A stretch of 64,000 nucleotides of DNA from Anabaena catenula FACHB-362 (GTDB taxonomy: Bacteria > Cyanobacteriota > Cyanobacteriia > Cyanobacteriales > Nostocaceae), in contig NZ_JACJTQ010000005.1 of NCBI RefSeq assembly GCF_014698735.1, positions 124,001 through 188,000 of the forward strand, read 5' to 3'. A model generated the notes under the pieces. It was not told the origin of the DNA, searched no databases, and saw only the letters and a list, made by a program, of their open reading frames with translations. Position 1 is the stretch's first letter. Each line of letters starts with the position of its first letter. Of the stretch, positions 17,318-26,184 are shown in pieces. Position numbers and translations under genes: made by a program.

Positions 17318-17920
17318 TTATCTCCAAACCTCGCTTAAATCCAACACAAACCCAGGTAAAACATCTTCCCCAGACAAAGTTACAGGATGATCCAAAACGT
17401 CCACATCTTTACCTGGACGATAAATTTCCACTCGTTGATTTTTGCGGTCTATCAACCAACCTAAACTAGCGCCATTTTCTATATATTCTCTCATTTTGGC
17501 TTGCAACTTTTCCAGAGAATCAGTTTTAGAACGTAATTCCAAAACAAAATCAGGACAAATAGGTGCAAAACTTTCTTGTTGTTCTAAACTAAGAGCATCC
17601 CATCTTTCTTGACGTACCCAAGCAGCATCAGGAGAACGGTCAGCACCATTAGGAAGATGAAAACCTGTTGAAGAGTTAAATGCTTTACCGAGTTTATTTT
17701 GACGGTTCCACAGCCACAGTTGTCCAGCTATATCAAAGTTTCTTTTTCCGGTATAACTTCCCGTAGGTGGCAGAATAATTAACTCTCCCGTAGCAGTTCG
17801 TTCTAGTTGTAAATCTCGATTAGCAAGTGCCAAATCAACAAACTGCTCATGGGAGATTTTCAACGTTATTGTAGTAGGGATATTCACAGCCATAACTGGA
17901 GATACATTAGCTTGTGTCAT
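17318..17920 (-). CDS. Uma2 family (DUF820) putative endonuclease
   Basis: A Uma2 protein of about 200 residues with RSPDAAWV, CPDFVLELRSKTDS, KMREYIENG and a VEIYRPGK-DVDVL ending, very like the copy at 2690-3265. Two ATG codons sit together; GGAGGG at 17925-17930 is two bases from the first (17923) and five from the second (17920), so the second is preferred. It is the first gene of a minus-strand run continuing into BrnA, DUF2281 and PIN genes, 46 bp before BrnA. Function unknown. Confidence 0.87.
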   Translation of the reverse strand: MTQANVSPVMAVNIPTTITLKISHEQFVDLALANRDLQLERTATGELIILPPTGSYTGKRNFDIAGQLWLWNRQNKLGKAFNSSTGFHLPNGADRSPDAAWVRQERWDALSLEQQESFAPICPDFVLELRSKTDSLEKLQAKMREYIENGASLGWLIDRKNQRVEIYRPGKDVDVLDHPVTLSGEDVLPGFVLDLSEVWR

Positions 17921-18097
17921 CATTCCCTCCTGAAACTGGTACTTGTTTTGTAGTTATCCCTCTTTTGTCACTTTTCGGGAGGGCAATCTCTGAAAGCCTT
18001 ATCAACCAATCAATTCAACCTATCCTATTAGAAAAAAATGGGTGTTGTATTTGTTATTAGAAAGAAATTGTGCAATCGCTTGGTATATAAAAGCTCT

Positions 18098-18209
18098 AGA
18101 ATTCAGAAATGGCAAATGTTTTCGGAGAGTGACAGAACAGGGTTATACCATTTCTGTATGAAGATGCGCCTAATTAGCAATTAGCCCAGGTCGGTGGGCT
18201 TTGTTTGTG
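18098..18209 (+). ncRNA. Candidate small RNA ending in an intrinsic terminator
   Basis: A GC hairpin (AGCCCA at 18183-18188, TGGGCT at 18195-18200) is followed on the plus strand by TTGTTTGTG, resembling a rho-independent terminator, yet no plus-strand gene lies upstream. A TATAAA-like -10 element at about 18086 and an inner hairpin (ACAGAA...TTCTGT around 18131-18156) would define a transcript of about 110 nt. No -35 box and no known RNA family were recognised. Tentative. Confidence 0.25.
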
Positions 18210-18321
18210 TAGCCCCAGAATTCTATTCTAAGGGGAAATATACCGCAACCTCATAGAGAGTTGGTATTAGTTCCAGATTAACATTCAAACTTAAAACAGG
18301 AAGCAGGAGTAATTCGTAATT

Positions 18322-18340
18322 GGGCGGGGAAACCCCGCCC
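18322..18340. terminator. Perfect GC hairpin downstream of the ferrochelatase-like gene
   Basis: GGGCGGGG, a 3-base loop and CCCCGCCC lie 11 bp after the minus-strand stop. It lacks a T run but is a very stable stem; it could end transcription or protect the 3' end. Similar GGGCGGGG palindromes are dispersed in related genomes. Confidence 0.5.
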
Positions 18341-18350
18341 CTACTGTCAC

Positions 18351-19466
18351 TTAATGGTGATGATGATGATGAGTTATCGCTAACTCTCTATTAACTACCA
18401 TTTCTTCAGCTTGCATTAATTCTGCAATATGAGCATTTGCCCATTCAGCAGCCATATCTAAAAATTGCGGATTGTCATTTACACAAGCCATTTGTAAATA
18501 ATCAACATCAGAATGCTGTTTCTCTAAATCATGGATGATGTGGTGAACATCCAAAAGAGTTTCGTGGTTTTCTGTCGCAAAACCAATAGGCATAAAGACT
18601 ATCACTTTTGCACCCAATTGAATTAGATTTTGCGCCGCTTGGGTTGCATTTGGTTGTGTCCATTCAATTAGGGGTGTGTCGTGGTTGAGCCAACCTACAG
18701 AAATTAAAGGATAACGGTTAATTAACTCATTTCTGACTAATTCGTAAAGCGCTTGACTTTCATCAATTCCCGAAGTAAATCCCTTGGCTTTGTGGGGACA
18801 ACCGTGATTCATCAGCACAATACCGATTTGGGAAGGTAAATAAGCTGCGGCTACGTCAGCATTAATTTTCTCTTCCACCAACTGCGCCATCAATTTGATA
18901 TATCCTGGTTCATTGTAGAACGAAGGAATATAGCGCATAGCCTTAACCCAATGTTCTTCACCATCAGCTAATTCTACAAGAGCATTATTCACTTGCTCAA
19001 TAGCAATACCACTGGTGAAAATGGAATCTACAACCAAAAGTGGATAAATCAAGATTTTGCTAAAGCCTTGATTTTTAATTTCTGCTAAAACTTGATTTGG
19101 CAAAAAAGGAGCGCAAAAGTTAAAAGCTTTGAAAACTTGAACACCACCGCCCCATTTGTGCTGTAATTCGTGTTCAATACCAGCCCTTTGCTTTTCAAAG
19201 ATGGCATTGTGTGGGGAGATAAAATCGTGGTGTGTGTGTCCCCATTCATGACGGTCAAATAAAGCTAAAAGCTTTGCTAAAGGAGGATAAATCCAAGTAG
19301 GAACAGGTGCGAATTTCGCAGTCAGTAGATTTAAAGCTTGTTCGTTATAGTTAGCAAAATCTTCGTAGCTTTCAACTTCGCCGTAGCCCATGAGTAATAC
19401 GGCTACACGGTCTTGGCTGGGTAGATGCTCGTGGGTATGTTGCAGTTTTTCCGGCGTTGCAACCAC
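18351..19466 (-). CDS. Ferrochelatase (HemH)-like protein with C-terminal six-histidine tail
   Basis: A 371-residue protein of the class II chelatase superfamily. VLMNHGCPHKAKG (about 217-229) matches the SAHGLPEK metal-site His of ferrochelatase, and PIGFATENHETLLDVHHI (about 295-312) matches the conserved SEHIETLEEI with its catalytic Glu and His. Overall length and order fit HemH, but the N-terminus (VLLMGYGEVESYEDF) differs from canonical VLLLNLGGP, so this is a divergent paralogue; Fe, Co or Ni insertion cannot be distinguished. The protein ends in six consecutive histidines, a feature of some metal chelatases and metallochaperones. The start is GTG at 19466, chosen because GAGGA lies eight bases upstream. 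It is isolated from other haem genes. Confidence 0.8.
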   Translation of the reverse strand: MVATPEKLQHTHEHLPSQDRVAVLLMGYGEVESYEDFANYNEQALNLLTAKFAPVPTWIYPPLAKLLALFDRHEWGHTHHDFISPHNAIFEKQRAGIEHELQHKWGGGVQVFKAFNFCAPFLPNQVLAEIKNQGFSKILIYPLLVVDSIFTSGIAIEQVNNALVELADGEEHWVKAMRYIPSFYNEPGYIKLMAQLVEEKINADVAAAYLPSQIGIVLMNHGCPHKAKGFTSGIDESQALYELVRNELINRYPLISVGWLNHDTPLIEWTQPNATQAAQNLIQLGAKVIVFMPIGFATENHETLLDVHHIIHDLEKQHSDVDYLQMACVNDNPQFLDMAAEWANAHIAELMQAEEMVVNRELAITHHHHHH

Positions 19467-19514
19467 AATTAAATCCTCAATATAACCAGAATGCAGAGAG
19501 TGTAAACAGGAACA

Positions 19515-19606
19515 ACATCAAGCCCTTTTAAATACTTATCATTAAGACAAACGCGGTTACGCAGTGAGTTTTTTTTGATAAGCAATTAGCCGATCTTGAT
19601 ATAACT
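19515..19606 (+). repeat. MITE-like element, degenerate copy
   Basis: Shares with the element at 26042-26136 the blocks AATACTT, ACGCGG, GTGAGTTTTTTTTGAT and AGCAATTAGCCG in the same order and orientation, but its ends (ATCAAG / CTTGAT) have diverged from ATCATGTCCG. Lies 200 bp from another copy in the same 580-bp gene-free gap. Confidence 0.6.
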
Positions 19607-19809
19607 GTAAATTCCCTATACTCATTAATTATTATCCCTTCCAGGGGGATAGGATAGACATAAACATAAAAATATACATCTAAAGATATAGTTTTGCTAT
19701 TTCTTTACATAGAGGCTTGAGTATTTAGCAATGTCTCCGCAGGAATATAGGAGAGCAAATTTCAGTAAAATTTCTCATAGGGGCAGAAATCACCACATAG
19801 TTAAAGTTT

Positions 19810-19910
19810 TATCATGTCCGCCTAATCACTTATCAAAAAAAATCTCCGCGTCTGTGCGTCTCCTTGTCTCCGTGTCAGTCTAAATGATAAGTATTCAACC
19901 GGACATGATA
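19810..19910 (-). repeat. MITE-like element with TATCATGTCCG inverted ends
   Basis: A 101-bp element bounded by the perfect 11-bp inverted repeats TATCATGTCCG and CGGACATGATA, with imperfect complementarity continuing for about 26 bp (TAATCACTTATCA / TGATAAGTATTCA). The reverse complement aligns along its length with the element at 26042-26136. No coding capacity. Confidence 0.75.
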
Positions 19911-20013
19911 TTACTCGCTGTCTTGTGACTTCTGCCTTGTATAGCAACGGACAGGGCGGTTAGGACACCAAGTGATTATAAAACCTAGACACCAAAAGAC
20001 GTTTCAAACTGTT

Positions 20014-20040
20014 ACCTGTCACCTGTCCCCTGTCACCTGC
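20014..20040 (+). repeat. Heptameric short tandem repeat (ACCTGTC)
   Basis: Units ACCTGTC, ACCTGTC, CCCTGTC and a partial ACCTGC, just downstream of the DUF3134 gene. Heptamer repeats of this kind are characteristic of filamentous cyanobacteria. Confidence 0.7.
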
Positions 20041-20047
20041 TATAGTA

Positions 20048-20281
20048 CTAATCTTCTAAATCAATTTCTGCGTCGTCATCATCATGATCATAGGGGATAT
20101 CATCGAGGTCTATGATTTCAGAAATTTCTTCCACTTCATTGAGACGATCTGATTCTATCGGTTCACGCGCTATTAAGCGTCCAGTGGATTTTAGCCATTC
20201 CAGAAGCACAAATTCATTACTTGTACGAATTACAGTAGCTCGTTGGTTGCGAGGTTGTTCATGCAAAGGGCCGTTAAGCAT
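20048..20281 (-). CDS. DUF3134 domain protein
   Basis: A 77-residue cyanobacterial protein with the conserved N-terminal LHEQPRNQRATVIRTSNEF and VLLEWLKSTGRLIARE, followed by a strongly acidic tail (DHDDDDAEIDLED). The family is restricted to cyanobacteria as far as I know, and its function is unknown. ATG at 20279-20281; stands alone. Confidence 0.85.
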   Translation of the reverse strand: MLNGPLHEQPRNQRATVIRTSNEFVLLEWLKSTGRLIAREPIESDRLNEVEEISEIIDLDDIPYDHDDDDAEIDLED

Positions 20282-20515
20282 AAAAAAATTCTCTTTGAAT
20301 TGGGGAAAAACTAGATTGACTCAAAAGTTGGACAGAAATGCTTTTTTTAGTTCCGTTAATGGTGTTCTAAACTGGCATCTCTGCATGGAAATAACCTGAC
20401 AAGTAAATAATACTCTCAGTTTAAACTATCTTGACAAGAAAATACTAACTTTACTATAATAGTTAACTTTTTTATATCGTCCGGTTCCCCAGCCCAGCCA
20501 GGGAACATATGACAA

Positions 20516-21124
20516 CTAACTTGCTGCTAATTTCTCCCAACCAATGTAAGGCAATTTCGCTGCGGTGGCCTTTACCTGTTCTGCATTTGCGACTAACTGT
20601 CCGCAAGCGTCCCAAGTTCCCGAAATAAAAGTGCTTCTCGTTCCTTCACCAAGGAAAACTGGGGCGGTAAAGTCACCAATCTGCACTTGCAATTTTTCCA
20701 AATCTATGATAAGGGATGCTTGGGGATTAGCCGTGACTAATTCTTGCAGTTGTTTGACTGTTTCGCTAGGTGCAGTTACGCATGGTATGCCCATTGCGAC
20801 GCAGTTACCAAAGAAGATTTCGGCGAAGCTTTCACCAATGACGGCTTTGATTCCCCATTTTGCTAGGGCTTGGGGTGCGTGTTCTCTTGATGAACCACAG
20901 CCAAAGTTGCGGTTCGCTATTAATATTTTCGCGCCTCGGTATTGGATTTGGTCAAATGGGTGTTGACCGTTTAAGGCTTTTCTATCGTCGATAAATACCC
21001 CTTCTCCTAAACCGTCAAAGGTGACTGCTTTTAGGTAGCGGGCGGGTATGATTCTGTCTGTGTCTATGTCGTTACCGATCAGGGGAACGGCGTTACCGGA
21101 TATTTGTTTTACTTCACTTACCAT
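20516..21124 (-). CDS. leuD: 3-isopropylmalate dehydratase small subunit
   Basis: A 202-residue LeuD that combines with LeuC to isomerise 2-isopropylmalate to 3-isopropylmalate in leucine synthesis. Conserved swivelling-domain motifs are [29 protein letters not shown] and [15 protein letters not shown]. Length is normal. It lies 57 bp downstream of leuC on the same strand, forming an operon. ATG at 21124. Confidence 0.96.
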   Translation of the reverse strand: MVSEVKQISGNAVPLIGNDIDTDRIIPARYLKAVTFDGLGEGVFIDDRKALNGQHPFDQIQYRGAKILIANRNFGCGSSREHAPQALAKWGIKAVIGESFAEIFFGNCVAMGIPCVTAPSETVKQLQELVTANPQASLIIDLEKLQVQIGDFTAPVFLGEGTRSTFISGTWDACGQLVANAEQVKATAAKLPYIGWEKLAAS

Positions 21125-21181
21125 AGTTTTGAGTTAATAAGAGGCTCACGCAGAGGCGCAGAGGCGCAAAGAGAGAGGAGG

Positions 21182-22585
21182 TTACAGTAGTTCGCGCACG
21201 TCGGCTACTTCGCCTTTAATGGCTGCTGTGGCTACCATTGCGGGACTCATTAGTAGGGTACGACCGGAGGATGATCCTTGTCTTCCTTTGAAGTTGCGGT
21301 TGGAGGAGGAGGCGCTGATTTGTCTTCCTTGGAGTTTGTCGGGGTTCATGGCTAAACACATGGAACAGCCCGGTTCTCTCCACTCGAAACCGGCTGCTTG
21401 GAAGATTTTATCTAGTCCTTCGGCTTCGGCTTCTTTTTTGACTCTTTCTGAACCGGGAACTACGAAGGCTTTCACACCCTCTGCTACTTGGCGACCTTGG
21501 GCGATTTTGGCGGCTTCTCTTAAGTCGCTAATGCGTCCGTTTGTGCAGCTTCCTATGAAGCAAACATCAATTTTTGTTCCTTGGATGGGTTGACCTGGAT
21601 ATAAGTCCATGTAGCGGTATGCTTCTTCGGCGATGAAGCGGTCTTCTTCTAGGAGTTCTGCGGCTGTGGGGACTTTTTGATCTACGCCAATTCCTTGACC
21701 TGGTGTAATTCCCCATGTGACTGTGGGGGGAATATCTTCGGCATTAAATACTACAAGATCATCATATTCTGCATCTGCATTACTACGCAGGGATTCCCAC
21801 CAAGTCACGGCTTTTTCCCAATCTGCACCTTTGGGGGCGAAGTCTCTATTTTGAAGATAATCGTAGGTGATTTGGTCGGGGTTGACGTATCCGCATCTTG
21901 CACCGCCTTCGATGGCCATGTTACAAACGGTCATCCGTTCTTCCATGTTCATCTGTGCAAAGGTTGTACCAGCAAATTCGTAAGCGTAGCCTACGCCACC
22001 TTTTACGCCGAGGGTACGGATGATGTGTAATATTACGTCTTTGGCGTAAACTCCGGGTTGGAGGCGGCCGTTAACTTCGATTTTGCGGACTTTTAATTTT
22101 GATAATGCTAAGGTTTGGGAGGCGAGAACGTCTCTAACTTGGCTTGTACCGATACCAAATGCGATCGCTCCAAATGCACCATGACTTGATGTATGACTGT
22201 CTCCACAAGCGATGGTCATTCCCGGTTGGGTGAGTCCCAGTTCGGGAGCGATGACGTGTACTATACCTTGATTACCTGAACCAATATTGTAAAAAGTTAT
22301 GTCATTTTCTTGACAACTCTTTTCTAATGCCTGGATCATTTCTTCAGCCATAGTGTCCACAAAGGGACGGGCTTGGTTTTCTGTGGGGACGATATGATCA
22401 ACTGTGGCTATAGTCCGTTGTGGAAATAATACTTTTAAATCCCGCTCCTTGAGCATAGCAAAGGCTTGGGGACTGGTAACTTCATGAATAAGATGTAGTC
22501 CAATAAATAGTTGCGTTAGTCCTGATGGAAGTGTCCCAACGGTGTGTAAGTCCCAAACTTTGTCAAACAGGGTTCCCTTGCTCAT
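21182..22585 (-). CDS. leuC: 3-isopropylmalate dehydratase large subunit
   Basis: A 467-residue aconitase-family iron-sulfur subunit. The cluster ligands are the cysteines of FIGSCTNGR and [12 protein letters not shown], and the active-site [19 protein letters not shown] is intact. With leuD (57 bp downstream) it catalyses the second step of leucine biosynthesis. ATG at 22585. No leader peptide or T-box-like structure was seen upstream, as expected for a cyanobacterium. Confidence 0.97.
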   Translation of the reverse strand: MSKGTLFDKVWDLHTVGTLPSGLTQLFIGLHLIHEVTSPQAFAMLKERDLKVLFPQRTIATVDHIVPTENQARPFVDTMAEEMIQALEKSCQENDITFYNIGSGNQGIVHVIAPELGLTQPGMTIACGDSHTSSHGAFGAIAFGIGTSQVRDVLASQTLALSKLKVRKIEVNGRLQPGVYAKDVILHIIRTLGVKGGVGYAYEFAGTTFAQMNMEERMTVCNMAIEGGARCGYVNPDQITYDYLQNRDFAPKGADWEKAVTWWESLRSNADAEYDDLVVFNAEDIPPTVTWGITPGQGIGVDQKVPTAAELLEEDRFIAEEAYRYMDLYPGQPIQGTKIDVCFIGSCTNGRISDLREAAKIAQGRQVAEGVKAFVVPGSERVKKEAEAEGLDKIFQAAGFEWREPGCSMCLAMNPDKLQGRQISASSSNRNFKGRQGSSSGRTLLMSPAMVATAAIKGEVADVRELL

Positions 22586-22722
22586 ACGTCAATCTATGTT
22601 AAAGGAGTCGGATTGTTTATGGTATCAGAAAATTGTCCGCTGTGGACAAAAAGCTAAAAGAATTAATCTGTGAACATGAAAAATCCTTTTTGTCTGGGTG
22701 TGAAACTAATCTTTAACCGAGT

Positions 22723-22745
22723 ACCGTGGGTTTAAATCCCCCGGT
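22723..22745. repeat. Near-palindromic hairpin sequence
   Basis: ACCG-TGGG-TTTAAA-TCCC-CCGGT, an imperfect 23-bp palindrome between leuC and the acyltransferase gene. Superficially like a tRNA T-arm (see rejected items). Confidence 0.45.
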
Positions 22746-22797
22746 TCAATAATTGGCAAGTTTTGGGTCGGAGTCTAAATCCCCATCACAAAACTTA

Positions 22798-22872
22798 ATT
22801 ACGTTGGCGTAGCCTGCCGGAGGCACTATTACGAATTACGTTGGCGATAGCCTGCTGTAAGCACTATTACGA
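22798..22872. repeat. Two tandem copies of a 37/38-bp repeat
   Basis: Copies at 22798-22834 and 22835-22872 share ATTACGTTGGCG, TAGCCTGC and GCACTATTACGA; they differ at a few positions in the middle. The repeat abuts the stop codon of the acyltransferase gene. Confidence 0.7.
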
Positions 22873-22873
22873 A

Positions 22874-24283
22874 TTATTTAATCAACTCCTCCAACATTAC
22901 CTGCAAATCCTTAGTCAAATCATTAACTCCCTTTCTCAACCCCTGTTTATTCCCCTGACAACTCTCCCACCTTTCACTGACAGAAATTGGCTCACCTACA
23001 GTAATCATTGCTTGTTTTAAACCTAAACGCGGTCTTCCTGGTAAAGTAGAATCTTTAACCCGAGACAACATATCAAACATTAATAATGCTGTTTCGGCAA
23101 ATCTTTCCGCAGTTGGGTTTTCTTGAATATAATTAGCAGTTACAGCCACAAAACTTTCGGCTATTCTCATGTGTTGCATTCTTAAATCAGCTTCTTCTGC
23201 TACCCAGTCAGCCAAGCCACGTTTGAAGGGTGGTAAACTTTGAATATCCTCGATATCATCTCGATAAATGTAATTCCAACCTGCTTCTTCTAACCGCCGA
23301 CATCTATCAATAAAATTACCCTGGGGCTGAATATTAAAATATTGTTCTGTAATTTGTAAAGCTGTATCCATTAATCGGTGTAATCTGGTAATTAACACTT
23401 CATTGGCTGGGGATTTTTCTTCAGAGATGATTTTCGGTAAATCTCGATGATAGAAACGACGATAAAATTCTTCCATTTCCCCTATTAAATATTCAGCTAA
23501 ATGCAAAAAACGTTGATATAAAATTTCTTCTTTTTTCTGTCCCGTTAGATTAATTTCCGCAACGGGTAAACCGCTATCAGTTTCTAATTTAGATAACAGC
23601 CAATTTATTTTTTTCCAAGGTGGGTTAACGTAACTATATTTAATGGCAATAGGAATAATAAAAACCGTTTCTTCACGGTTAGCTTTTTGTAAATCTTCCA
23701 CACACCAAAAACCCAATTGTGCTACACCCGGTTCTAGAGGACTAACTATACCACTATGACCATTTGTACCGCCTTCTGGTGCAATGGCAATGGGCATTTT
23801 TGCATTAGCAAATAAATCCCGCGCCATTTGAATAGAGTTTCGGTCTACTCGTCTTCCCCTGCGAACGGGTACACCCCCAAGTCCAGAGAATAACCATCCT
23901 AACCACTTTCCCGCCCATAATGTCATTCCCCGTTCATACATAAAATGACTATGTAGTGGATATTGTAGAGTAATTCCTTTTTGATGCGCCACTTTGGGAA
24001 CGATGCGGGTAAGAAAATATAACATAGTTAGAGGATCTTCTACCTCTGGGTGACGAAATGCGATTAAAAAGCGGATTTTCCCTGCTTGAAATTCCTGGTA
24101 TAATTTAGCTAAGACTTCGGCATTCTTGGCTTCAATATTGACAATACCCGCAGGTAGCCAAGGTCTAGTTCTCACCTGAAGAACAAAGGGGAGAAACCAA
24201 GAGGTAATTTTAACTATTAGGGGGTTATAGCGTTGGGGAATGAAATTGAGTGGTGGTTGAGTAGAATGAATTGATTTAGGCAA
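22874..24283 (-). CDS. 1-acyl-glycerol-3-phosphate acyltransferase-like (PlsC family)
   Basis: A 469-residue protein with an N-terminal PlsC-type acyltransferase domain: the HX4D catalytic motif in FRHPEVEDPLTML (about residues 76-88), the glycerophosphate-binding APEGGTNG (about 167-174) and IIPIAIKYSY. The C-terminal 200 residues are a helical extension seen in cyanobacterial homologues and of unknown role. It probably acylates a glycerolipid precursor. The TTG start at 24283 is supported by AGGAG six bases upstream; no better ATG exists before the conserved region. Divergent from the DUF938 gene. Confidence 0.84.
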   Translation of the reverse strand: MPKSIHSTQPPLNFIPQRYNPLIVKITSWFLPFVLQVRTRPWLPAGIVNIEAKNAEVLAKLYQEFQAGKIRFLIAFRHPEVEDPLTMLYFLTRIVPKVAHQKGITLQYPLHSHFMYERGMTLWAGKWLGWLFSGLGGVPVRRGRRVDRNSIQMARDLFANAKMPIAIAPEGGTNGHSGIVSPLEPGVAQLGFWCVEDLQKANREETVFIIPIAIKYSYVNPPWKKINWLLSKLETDSGLPVAEINLTGQKKEEILYQRFLHLAEYLIGEMEEFYRRFYHRDLPKIISEEKSPANEVLITRLHRLMDTALQITEQYFNIQPQGNFIDRCRRLEEAGWNYIYRDDIEDIQSLPPFKRGLADWVAEEADLRMQHMRIAESFVAVTANYIQENPTAERFAETALLMFDMLSRVKDSTLPGRPRLGLKQAMITVGEPISVSERWESCQGNKQGLRKGVNDLTKDLQVMLEELIK

Positions 24284-24362
24284 GTTGTTCTCCTGAATTT
24301 CTGGCTAAAAAATTGAAACAATAGCGATCGCTTGATTGCTTAATTCTGATAATTTAAATTAT

Positions 24363-24995
24363 ATGAACACAGCACCAGACAAAAAACAATTTGCACCCGC
24401 AACCCAGCGCAACCGAGAAGCCATTTTAGAGGTACTTTTACAAGTATTACCTGCAAATGGGACTATTTTAGAAGTTGCCAGTGGCACAGGTGAACACGCT
24501 GTATTTTTTGCACCTAGCCTCAAACCCCGTCAATGGCTACCTTCTGACCCTAACCCCATATTACGCGATAGTATTACCGCTTGGGCAGAAGAATTCAAGA
24601 GTGATAATATTTATCAACCTTTAGATTTAGATGTAGAGTTACCAATTTGGCCAGTGGAGAAAGAAACATTACCCGAATTATCCATTGTTGCCATAGTTAA
24701 CATTAACATGATTCATATTTCCCCTTGGTCAGCCTGTTTAGGACTCATGGCTGGTGCAGGACGGATTCTTCCCCCTGGTGGTATTCTTTATTTATATGGA
24801 CCCTACAAACAAAACGGTGAACATACCGCACCGAGTAACGAGGCTTTTGATGAGTCTTTACAGCTTCAAAACCCAGAGTGGGGAGTGCGTAATTTAGAGG
24901 ATGTGATCAAAGCCGCTAACGCGCAAAATTTGATTCTGCACAAAACCTACCAAATGCCAGCAAATAACCTGTCACTCGTATTTCGTCGCAATTAA
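24363..24995 (+). CDS. DUF938 family SAM-dependent methyltransferase-like protein
   Basis: A 210-residue class I methyltransferase-fold protein. The SAM loop is ILEVASGTGEHAVFFA, followed by family-specific WLPSDPNP and NINMIHISPW and YLYGPYKQNGEHTAPSNEAFD, all hallmarks of DUF938. The substrate is unknown. The frame extends up to a TTG at 24336, but the ATG at 24363 begins at the usual N-terminus (MNTAPDKKQFAPATQRN). The stop codon adjoins the 3' end of tRNA-Ala on the other strand. Confidence 0.88.
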   Translation: MNTAPDKKQFAPATQRNREAILEVLLQVLPANGTILEVASGTGEHAVFFAPSLKPRQWLPSDPNPILRDSITAWAEEFKSDNIYQPLDLDVELPIWPVEKETLPELSIVAIVNINMIHISPWSACLGLMAGAGRILPPGGILYLYGPYKQNGEHTAPSNEAFDESLQLQNPEWGVRNLEDVIKAANAQNLILHKTYQMPANNLSLVFRRN

Positions 24996-25068
24996 TGGAG
25001 ATTAGCGGACTCGAACCGCTGACATCCTGCTTGCAAAGCAGGCGCTCTACCAACTGAGCTAAACCCCC
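24996..25068 (-). tRNA. tRNA-Ala (anticodon TGC)
   Basis: A 73-nt minus-strand tRNA. The 5' GGGGGTT pairs with the 3' AATCTCC in the acceptor stem with two G-U pairs; discriminator A. The D-arm has AGCTCAGTTGGTAGAGC; the anticodon arm CCTGC-TTTGCAA-GCAGG shows anticodon TGC; the T-arm has GGTTCGAGTCC. CCA is not encoded. The gene directly abuts the DUF938 stop codon on the opposite strand. Confidence 0.96.
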
Positions 25069-25158
25069 GTCTTCAATTCAAAAGTTTTTAAGAATAAAAA
25101 AGACTGAATTTTAAATCTTGACAAGATATTATCCCAATATTCATTATTTTGTAAATAG

Positions 25159-26058
25159 ATGAACCAAAAAAATATTTTAGTTGTGGCTGCACTGTATAAA
25201 TTTATTAGTTTACCGGATTTTGCCGAAATCCAAGAACCCTTGCTGTCTTTTTGTCAGGAACAAGGCATCAAAGGCACGATTTTACTAGCCCCAGAAGGGA
25301 TTAATGGTACAATTGCTGGTTCCCGTCAAGCAATCGATGCAGTTCTGGGCTTTCTCCGTGATGATACTCGGTTCACAGATTTAGAACATAAAGAATCATA
25401 CACAGAAACGCCGCCTTTTGAAAGAATGAAAGTGCGGTTAAAACCGGAAATTGTAACTTTGGGAATACCAGAGATTGACCCCAATGAAAAAGTTGGAACT
25501 TATATCAGTCCTCAAGAATGGAATGATTTGATATCTGATCCAGAAGTCACAGTAATTGATACCCGTAATAATTATGAAATAAGTATTGGTACTTTCAAAA
25601 GGGCTGAAAATCCGCAAACCCAGATATTCCGAGAATTTCCAGAATATGTAAACGAACAACTTGACCCCAGCAAACATAAAAAAGTGGCTTTGTTTTGTAC
25701 TGGTGGTATTCGTTGTGAAAAAGCCTCATCTTATCTGCTTTCTCAGGGATTCGAGAGAGTATATCACCTCAAAGGCGGCATTCTCAAATATTTAGAAGAA
25801 ATTCCAGCCGAAGAAAGTTTATGGGAAGGAGAGTGTTTTGTATTTGATGAACGAGTCGCAGTCCGTCACGGATTAGAAGAAGGAAGTTATGAGTTATGCT
25901 TTTGCTGTGGACATCCCATTGCAGAAGAAGATAAAACCTCACCTAAATATGAAGAAGGAATTTCCTGTCCTCACTGTTTCGATAGTTTGACTGAAGACAA
26001 AAGAACGAGACAACAGCAAAAATGGAAACAGCATAGTAAGCATATCATGTCCGATTGA
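25159..26058 (+). CDS. trhO: tRNA uridine(34) hydroxylase / rhodanese-like protein
   Basis: A 299-residue TrhO (YceA) protein that hydroxylates uridine 34 in certain tRNAs, giving ho5U. The N-terminal domain ([13 protein letters not shown]) precedes a rhodanese domain with VIDTRNNYE and the active-site Cys in [12 protein letters not shown], and a C-terminal Cys-rich segment ([16 protein letters not shown]). ATG at 25159. The last five codons and the TGA stop lie inside a MITE-like repeat that begins at 26042, so the C-terminus (HIMSD) has been replaced or extended by the insertion. Confidence 0.94.
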   Translation: MNQKNILVVAALYKFISLPDFAEIQEPLLSFCQEQGIKGTILLAPEGINGTIAGSRQAIDAVLGFLRDDTRFTDLEHKESYTETPPFERMKVRLKPEIVTLGIPEIDPNEKVGTYISPQEWNDLISDPEVTVIDTRNNYEISIGTFKRAENPQTQIFREFPEYVNEQLDPSKHKKVALFCTGGIRCEKASSYLLSQGFERVYHLKGGILKYLEEIPAEESLWEGECFVFDERVAVRHGLEEGSYELCFCCGHPIAEEDKTSPKYEEGISCPHCFDSLTEDKRTRQQQKWKQHSKHIMSD

Positions 26059-26136
26059 ATACTTTTTATTAGGGCTGACGCGGGGACACAGAGACACGGT
26101 GAGTTTTTTTGATCAGCAATTAGCCGGACATGATAT
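26042..26136 (+). repeat. MITE-like element with ATATCATGTCCG inverted ends
   Basis: A 95-bp element bounded by 12-bp perfect inverted repeats, ATATCATGTCCG and CGGACATGATAT. Homologous along its length to 19810-19910 (inverted relative to it) and 19515-19606. It overlaps the 3' end of trhO. No ORF. Confidence 0.75.
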
Positions 26137-26184
26137 AACTTCATCTTTGCGAACCTCCGCGCTTACCTCCGCGTGCCTCTGCGT

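Noticed and set aside
22723-22760. Possible tRNA T-arm (GGTTTAAATCCCCCGGTTCAA)
   Set aside because: No acceptor, D or anticodon arms can be formed around it; it is an imperfect palindrome.
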